From the NCBI GenBank assembly GCA_002335865.1, contig DDCY01000034.1, positions 1 to 20,736 of the forward strand: DNA of 20,736 nucleotides, read 5' to 3'. The stretch comes from Saprospiraceae bacterium UBA1994 (lineage in GTDB: Bacteria > Bacteroidota > Bacteroidia > Chitinophagales > Saprospiraceae). Every line of letters starts with the position of its first letter. Within the stretch, counting starts at the first letter, position 1. A program made the position numbers and the translations under genes. Of the stretch, positions 15,948 to 20,736 are shown piece after piece. Below the pieces are notes generated by a model. The model was not told the DNA's origin. It saw nothing but the letters and a program-made list of their open reading frames with translations, and made no database searches.

Positions 15948-17357
15948 TTAATCCTTCACAAATACTTTAGTGATTAATCCATTATCATTTATAATGGATA
16001 TATAGTATTGCCCTGTCGGAAGGTCAGAAATATTTAAAATTTCTGTAGTCTGAGATACTACCTTTTGCATTACTAATGCGCCTGTGGCAAAAGAGATGAA
16101 ATCTAATTTCTTTCCTATGAAATTTTCTGACACTTCTATATTAATAATTTCTACTACAGGATTGGGATATACTTTTAGGTATTGATTCTTATGAAATACA
16201 TTTTTTACATCTACCACAAAATCATCATTATAATATTCAACAATTCGATTAGGTCCACTTGTTGAAAAATATTCCGGTCCATTGGTCGCAAAATAAATAG
16301 CTCCTGTATTTGGATTGACACAAATATCTCTGACTCTACCAAATGTCTCAAAATACTTTGTTTCGTTACTCAACTCAAGACCGTCTTCGCTAATATCAAA
16401 TACTGATACTCTTGGTTGCTTGAGTGATATACCACCAAGCATAGCCACCATAAGTTTATTTTGCCATTCTGGTATAGCAGGATGATTATATACTAGTAGT
16501 CCATTAGGAGAAGGCGTATTAGACCATTCGTGAACAGGCTCCCTTACATTGTTATCATTACAAAATGATATTTCAGACCCAGTATTACATATACCTAGCA
16601 CATTGGGCCATCCATAATTTCTTGCTTCTTCAATAATATTAATTTCGTCTGAGCTGTTGGGGCCAAATTCAGAACTATAAATTATATCATTCGGACCTAA
16701 AAAGAGACCTTGAGAATTTCTATGTCCAAAAGAAAAAATATAACTATTAGGAAATGGATTGTCGTCTGGAATAGAGCCGTCAAGATTAATTCTCAAAGTT
16801 TTACCATTCAGTGAGCTCATATCTTGCGAGTTCGATTGATTACCAATATCGCCTGTAGTCATCAAAATTGTATTATCTGGCAGTAGGATTAGCCTTGACC
16901 CATTATGTATACTTCTTGCAGGTATGTTATCAAGTATAATTTCTTCATTCGCTAACTCGATACCATTCCATTCAAACCTACTAAGTCTTTCTTTAATGAC
17001 ACCTGAATTACCATAAGTGTAAACAATATAGATTTGTTGATTACTCTCATAGTTCGGATGAAATAACATCCCCAGCATACCCGGTTCAATGGTTCCATTT
17101 CCATTAAAAACTAAACTCGTTGCATCAAGAACAATTATCACATTGCCTGAAACTGGATCTAGTCTTTTGACCTTACCCTCTCTTTCTGTAAACCAAATAT
17201 GATCATCAGGACCCCAAACTATGTCCCATGCTATACCAAGGCCGGTAAGTAGACTTCTCTCTGTCAAAGTAGTATTACCTACCTGGATAGTATTTTGCCC
17301 TTGAGCACATATTGAAATTGAGAAAAAAACTACTAATATTTGAAATATTATTTTCAT
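15948..17357 (-). CDS. PQQ-dependent glucose/sorbosone-type dehydrogenase with T9SS sorting domain
   Basis: The 469-residue protein has a signal peptide (1-19, ending 'SICAQG'), a six-bladed propeller of the GSDH family (about 30-375) and a type IX secretion C-terminal domain (about 390-469) marked by 'LKVYPNPVVEIINIEV' and the ending 'LPTGQYYISI...TKVFVKD'. Family marks are 'EPGMLGMLFHPNY' (91-103), His151 in 'HNGSRL' (candidate catalytic base), Arg213 in 'GHRNSQGL' (candidate PQQ contact), and 'SEFGPNSSDEINII' followed by 'NYGWP' (229-251). Known relatives oxidise aldoses with PQQ and Ca2+. The sorting domain means export across the outer membrane and attachment or release at the surface. 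PQQ would have to be supplied from elsewhere; no pqq genes are present here. A relic of another T9SS sorting domain lies just upstream. The sugar substrate is not assignable. Confidence 0.88.
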   Translation of the reverse strand: MKIIFQILVVFFSISICAQGQNTIQVGNTTLTERSLLTGLGIAWDIVWGPDDHIWFTEREGKVKRLDPVSGNVIIVLDATSLVFNGNGTIEPGMLGMLFHPNYESNQQIYIVYTYGNSGVIKERLSRFEWNGIELANEEIILDNIPARSIHNGSRLILLPDNTILMTTGDIGNQSNSQDMSSLNGKTLRINLDGSIPDDNPFPNSYIFSFGHRNSQGLFLGPNDIIYSSEFGPNSSDEINIIEEARNYGWPNVLGICNTGSEISFCNDNNVREPVHEWSNTPSPNGLLVYNHPAIPEWQNKLMVAMLGGISLKQPRVSVFDISEDGLELSNETKYFETFGRVRDICVNPNTGAIYFATNGPEYFSTSGPNRIVEYYNDDFVVDVKNVFHKNQYLKVYPNPVVEIINIEVSENFIGKKLDFISFATGALVMQKVVSQTTEILNISDLPTGQYYISIINDNGLITKVFVKD

Positions 17358-17746
17358 AAAAAATGTATTTTAATTTCAGGTTGCACTAAAATAGTTACTG
17401 AATAATCACCTTAGATCTATAAACTACTTTATCAGTTTGAAATGCAGTAAAGTAAACTCCTTTGAATAAATAATTTCTTTTTATTATAGTATTATAACCT
17501 TCAAAGTATTACTGTTCATTTCATTTCAATTAACTAACTAATAACAGAAAAAATATCACTGTTTGAAAACAAAGTTATGCCTAAAGTTTGGTGTGCATAT
17601 ATAAATAATATAATCAGCGTTCATATGACTATTGTCACTCAAAACTACTCATTGTTATAGACTAAAATATGAACTGGTCGAGCTTTTTTGCTCTAAAAGT
17701 ATAATTTTGATTTCTTGCTACAGTTAACATAACCAAGCAAGTTGTT
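17358..17746. other. Intergenic region between sugar dehydrogenase and outer-membrane factor genes
   Basis: The 389-bp gap contains the remnant of a T9SS sorting domain (17395-17508). The minus strand also has TAACTTTG (17577-17570), a match to the -7 consensus, but no TTG lies at 19-21 bp from it. A short GAGC/GCTC stem with a T6 loop (17680-17693) is a poor terminator for the outer-membrane factor gene. I see nothing else. Confidence 0.5.
17395..17508 (-). pseudogene. Orphan 3' fragment encoding a T9SS C-terminal sorting domain
   Basis: On the minus strand, codons 17508-17395 read open for 37 residues between two in-frame TAA stops. The last 26 residues, 'NYLFKGVYFTAFQTDKVVY' then 'RSKVIIQ', match the end of type A T9SS sorting domains (pattern: L..GVYF...QT......KV.IQ). 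There is no start codon and no signal or passenger region upstream. It is most simply the surviving tail of a deleted T9SS cargo gene. Its transcript would run straight into the dehydrogenase gene 37 bp downstream. Confidence 0.6.
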
Positions 17747-18946
17747 CTACTTAGCAGTAGACATACTGCTGATGCCAATGATATATTTATCTGTAGCCCT
17801 GAGGTAATCTAAATAGTTTTTCACTATACTTTCTTGAATCTTGAGTAAAGACAGTTTATTTTCAATTACCTGAATTCGGTGATTAAGCTTGATACTCGGA
17901 TTGATAATCGCCTGCCGTTCCATGTTGGAGATAAGCTGTAGATTTTCAGCTTCTATTTCAGAATATAGTTTATTGTAGCTATTGTATTCAAAAACATTAG
18001 AAAATATAGATTCTCTAATTTTTGTTAACTTGGCCAAAGACTCTTGCTTTACTTTTTCTATTTTATATTGCTCTTGTTCTTGTTCAACTTTAATCTTGGC
18101 AATAGAGAGTTGATTACCATTAAAAAAAGGCAAATTAAAACTCATACCTAGAGATACGCGTTCTTCCAAGTAATTGTCATGAGGACCACGATACTCAAGT
18201 GACACGAAGTCTAATACTCGATTGTTCTCGGCTTTTTCAAGTTCCATTTCGTTTCTCAATACTTGCAAGTCCAACAGATCGCTATTCGAAATGTAGGGAC
18301 GATTAGTAGCAAGTAACGACTCTTTAGCCGATTGAATATATCCATTCACATCGATGCTATCAGCTTGTAATATATAATCACCTTGTACTTGCGCAGAGAT
18401 CGCTCGTAACTTATCATATCTTCTCTTTTGATCCAATATAATACCATTATTGATTTCGGCAATACGGCTTTTTACTGCTAGCAATAAAGACAATTTATTC
18501 GCATCGATGAGACTTTGTTTAGCGTTCACTTTCTCAACATCAGAAAGTAAGGCTACAATCTGCTTTTTCAATTCAATCTGACGTGATATGAAATCTTGAT
18601 CTATCCATAGTTCATGAATGTCAGCTACTTGGTCGTATACCTCATCCAATTTAAGGTATATTAGCTCTTGCTGCCAACTATTATACAATTGAGAAGATGC
18701 TCTGCGCTCACCTAAGGAAACTGGACGAAGACGTAGACTATAGCTTTGCTTTCTCAATTTCCAATCACGAGTTTCAGATCTTACATTTAACTCCTCTATC
18801 CAGGGAAGCTTATAAGCATCTGCCGTAAATTCAGTATTCTGTTCATAGACTTTAGCTACTATTTCATCAATAGTGACTTCTTGCTGTCCATACAAGAACA
18901 TGCAACTCAAGGTTAGTATTACTGATATAACAAATTGACGCATCAT
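17747..18946 (-). CDS. TolC-like outer-membrane efflux/secretion channel protein
   Basis: The 399-residue protein has a signal peptide (1-21, ending 'MFLYGQ') and long heptad-rich helical stretches (about 85-185 and 280-390), interrupted by short beta-prone segments. 'ERVSLGMSFNLPFFNGNQ' (262-279) is the second-strand motif of the OEP/TolC family ('vglsl.lPlf.g'). Such proteins form trimeric tunnels joining the outer membrane to periplasmic adaptors. It is diverged and a little shorter than typical TolC (about 430-470 mature residues). Its start lies 6 bp after the stop of the adaptor gene, so the two are coupled. It is the last visible gene of the operon; no convincing terminator follows. 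Confidence 0.8.
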   Translation of the reverse strand: MMRQFVISVILTLSCMFLYGQQEVTIDEIVAKVYEQNTEFTADAYKLPWIEELNVRSETRDWKLRKQSYSLRLRPVSLGERRASSQLYNSWQQELIYLKLDEVYDQVADIHELWIDQDFISRQIELKKQIVALLSDVEKVNAKQSLIDANKLSLLLAVKSRIAEINNGIILDQKRRYDKLRAISAQVQGDYILQADSIDVNGYIQSAKESLLATNRPYISNSDLLDLQVLRNEMELEKAENNRVLDFVSLEYRGPHDNYLEERVSLGMSFNLPFFNGNQLSIAKIKVEQEQEQYKIEKVKQESLAKLTKIRESIFSNVFEYNSYNKLYSEIEAENLQLISNMERQAIINPSIKLNHRIQVIENKLSLLKIQESIVKNYLDYLRATDKYIIGISSMSTAK

Positions 18947-18952
18947 ATCCAG

Positions 18953-19954
18953 CTAAGATTTGATTCCTATGAGAATGAGTTTCTCATTTTGTAAAAACTT
19001 ACTTTTTGCTGGCAGCCTGATTACTACCTCTCTACCATAAGTTTTAAACTCAGGTACCTTACGCATACGTGCTGGTATCTCTACGATACGAGACCCTAAA
19101 CCAACTACTTTACCTGTATATGTCTGAGTAATATCTTTAATAGATGATATTTTAAATTCGTCTCCGATATCCACCTTCACTAAGTAGTCTTCGTGAACAT
19201 ATGCTTTCACTAAAGTAGGATTGGGTTCATAGAATGATATTAACGTACGGAAATCTGTAATATGTTCACCTTCTTTGCAATGAACATTACCAATAAGTCC
19301 ATCAGTTGGTGCTACTATATCTACAACTATCTCTTTATTATCTTGTACGTGCTTATATTCTGCACGTAGCCTCTTGATCGTTTCGTCATCATCTTTCGTC
19401 CCTTTAGCGATGATACTTTGTAAGTTAGTTAGGTCTAGTTGATATCTCTTCTCTATGTTTCTACGCTCCTCTTCGTATGCAGCAATCCGCATTTTACTGG
19501 GGTGATTGGCAGGGAGATCTTGGTTAGCTTCTATATAATCTAGCCCTTCATAGAGTTCCTTCTGTTGAGCAAGTTTGTTGTTTATAGCATCAATCTGAGT
19601 ATTGACCTCACCCATTTTTTTTAAGTATGATGACTCTAGCGTTTTGAGTTTCCCTTCTTGCTCAGATCTCCAAATTCGTTTCTTTGCATTAATCTCGCTG
19701 ATCTTCATCTCCTGATCTTCAAATTTGATATCACTATCCAGCCTTTTTGCTCTGAGTAGTAATTGCCCCTCTTTGACCGACTGACCACTAAGCACATTGA
19801 GTTCGTCTACCATCACTGAAAAATTGAGATTAATCTCAGTTTCTTTCGTCTCTGCAAAACCAAACAAAGTCAACTCTTCTTGATAATACCTGCCATTAAG
19901 CATCCAAACAGATACTACAGCTATTCCTATTAATATAATGTACGGAAATCTCAT
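18953..19954 (-). CDS. HlyD/MFP-type periplasmic adaptor protein
   Basis: The 333-residue protein has one N-terminal membrane anchor (4-20), a split biotinyl/lipoyl-like domain (about 40-68 and 208-232, the second half 'IVAPTDGLIGNVHCKEGEHI'), a long antiparallel coiled coil between them (about 70-205, rich in Lys/Glu), and a beta-barrel domain (about 235-330, 'VKAYVHEDYLVKVDIGDEF'). This is the order seen in HlyD, EmrA and MacA-type adaptors, which bridge an inner-membrane pump and an outer-membrane channel. It begins 2 bp after the DUF4956 gene and is followed 6 bp later by the TolC-like gene, so all three are very probably translated from one mRNA. No ABC, RND or MFS pump gene is visible. 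Confidence 0.85.
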   Translation of the reverse strand: MRFPYIILIGIAVVSVWMLNGRYYQEELTLFGFAETKETEINLNFSVMVDELNVLSGQSVKEGQLLLRAKRLDSDIKFEDQEMKISEINAKKRIWRSEQEGKLKTLESSYLKKMGEVNTQIDAINNKLAQQKELYEGLDYIEANQDLPANHPSKMRIAAYEEERRNIEKRYQLDLTNLQSIIAKGTKDDDETIKRLRAEYKHVQDNKEIVVDIVAPTDGLIGNVHCKEGEHITDFRTLISFYEPNPTLVKAYVHEDYLVKVDIGDEFKISSIKDITQTYTGKVVGLGSRIVEIPARMRKVPEFKTYGREVVIRLPAKSKFLQNEKLILIGIKS

Positions 19955-19956
19955 GG

Positions 19957-20697
19957 TTACATCTTATTACTTTCCTTACTAAATTTGACTCTCACTTCAT
20001 TGAAGTCCTTGTCAGATTCCAATACTTCACTGAGTTCATAGGCTTGATACTTAGTACGCAATTTGATCAGATATGTCTTCTCTTGAATATGGTCACGATT
20101 AATATAACTAACATGCCTTATCCCTGCTTCGTCAGTAGTCACTATTTTTTTGGGGCTCAAAAATCTGTATTGATCTAGATCAAATCCATTGCAGTACTTA
20201 TTCAATATCTTAATTAACCTATTCCTTGCTCCTATATCCTTAGGAATTTGCAATTTTAATGTCCCAACTAGTTCATTGGTCTGTCCTAGAGGTGTATAGC
20301 TAATTAATAATGCTACTAAGCAGAATCCTATAGTCCCTGCAACAGCGATAGCATAGCCATATACACCACAAGATATACCCACTGCTAGTGATGCAAACAT
20401 GAATACCATATTGCGTGGATTATCCAATGCTGTACGAAATCTAATTATAGAAAATACGCCAATCATACCAAGCCCTAAACCTACACTATCTCCTATAGCT
20501 TGCATCACTGTAGATGCGACTATTGAAATAAGCGCTAAAGATTGGAGGAAATTTACAGACTTCTTTACACCCTTGGTGGTGAAGTCGTATGTAATGACTA
20601 TTATAGAAGACAAGATAAAGGCTATCAGAACAGTCATAATAACCGTAAGCCAACTTGTATTCCCATTAGTACTTTGTAGTATGAGCTGATCAAACAT
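19957..20697 (-). CDS. DUF4956 inner-membrane protein
   Basis: From the ATG at 20697 the protein has 246 residues. Four or five hydrophobic segments lie between about 14 and 135, including 'GLGMIGVFSIIRFRTALDNPR' split at 73-93, whose 'IIRFRT' core is the hallmark of DUF4956. A soluble, probably cytoplasmic domain of about 105 residues follows (140-246). The family has no established biochemistry; members often sit near VTC-type polyphosphate polymerase and CotH-like genes, which suggests envelope or polyphosphate-linked functions. The frame is open upstream to the window edge, but the ATG is preferred because the preceding 13 codons are rich in polar residues and contain no ATG. The gene is 2 bp from the adaptor gene and may itself follow further operon members beyond the window. 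Confidence 0.85.
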   Translation of the reverse strand: MFDQLILQSTNGNTSWLTVIMTVLIAFILSSIIVITYDFTTKGVKKSVNFLQSLALISIVASTVMQAIGDSVGLGLGMIGVFSIIRFRTALDNPRNMVFMFASLAVGISCGVYGYAIAVAGTIGFCLVALLISYTPLGQTNELVGTLKLQIPKDIGARNRLIKILNKYCNGFDLDQYRFLSPKKIVTTDEAGIRHVSYINRDHIQEKTYLIKLRTKYQAYELSEVLESDKDFNEVRVKFSKESNKM

Positions 20698-20736
20698 CAG
20701 AATATATCTTTTACTGTTAATACAATTATACCGCAA

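Noticed and set aside
15816..17357. Dehydrogenase and TonB receptor as a dedicated sugar-uptake locus
   Set aside because: The receptor lacks SusC features, no SusD or glycoside hydrolase is present, and the gap holds a dyad suggesting separate control.
17570..17577. TAACTTTG as promoter of the sugar dehydrogenase gene
   Set aside because: No TTG element is present at 19-21 bp upstream, and the leader would include the sorting-domain relic; evidence too thin.
17680..17693. GAGC-T6-GCTC as terminator of the outer-membrane factor gene
   Set aside because: The stem is only 4 bp and the T run is in the loop instead of after the stem.
20698..20736. TTG at the window edge as start of the DUF4956 gene
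   Set aside because: It is only the edge of the open frame; the ATG at 20697 fits the expected length and the start of the hydrophobic region better.

Overview
The window is AT-rich DNA from a member of the Bacteroidota. The evidence is: a type IX secretion (T9SS) C-terminal sorting domain on one protein and an orphan relic of another; a giant secreted protein built of HYR/Ig-like repeats with 'VDDTTAP' linkers; a SusC/FecA-class TonB receptor; a near-perfect Bacteroidota promoter (TTG-N19-TAnnTTTG) ahead of the subtilase gene; and start codons without Shine-Dalgarno sequences. Saprospirales or Flavobacteriales would fit, but the window alone does not decide the family. No rRNA, tRNA, CRISPR array, phage or complete insertion sequence was seen.

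Layout. 1-2768 (-): the N-terminal 922 residues of a very large secreted repeat protein. Its last visible part is a tandem array of alternating A/B domains with a period of about 585 bp, and its C-terminus lies outside the window. 2769-3588: about 820 bp of very AT-rich non-coding DNA with a likely promoter for the repeat protein and three inverted repeats. 3589-4926 (-): MATE-family transporter. 5204-7411 (+): lipoprotein form of an oligopeptidase B-type S9 peptidase. 7528-7893 (+): small acidic membrane-anchored protein of unknown function. 8001-9848 (+): SulP anion transporter with STAS domain, closed by a strong terminator. 10079-11654 (-): glycosyltransferase plus a small four-helix membrane protein. 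11870-13522 (+): secreted subtilase with its own promoter and terminator. 13788-15815 (-): TonB-dependent receptor. 15948-17357 (-): PQQ-type sugar dehydrogenase exported by T9SS. 17358-17746: gap holding a relic of a T9SS sorting domain. 17747-20736 (-): a tight three-gene operon that continues beyond the window and encodes a TolC-like outer-membrane factor, an HlyD-like periplasmic adaptor and a DUF4956 inner-membrane protein.

Working together. Most of the window concerns the cell envelope: secreted or surface proteins, transporters and proteases. The most notable unit is the operon at the right edge. Adaptor and outer-membrane channel proteins normally serve an ABC, RND or MFS pump, yet here the only inner-membrane partner visible is a DUF4956 protein, 2 bp from the adaptor gene. 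This may be an uncharacterised trans-envelope system; the genes upstream, outside the window, would settle what drives it.
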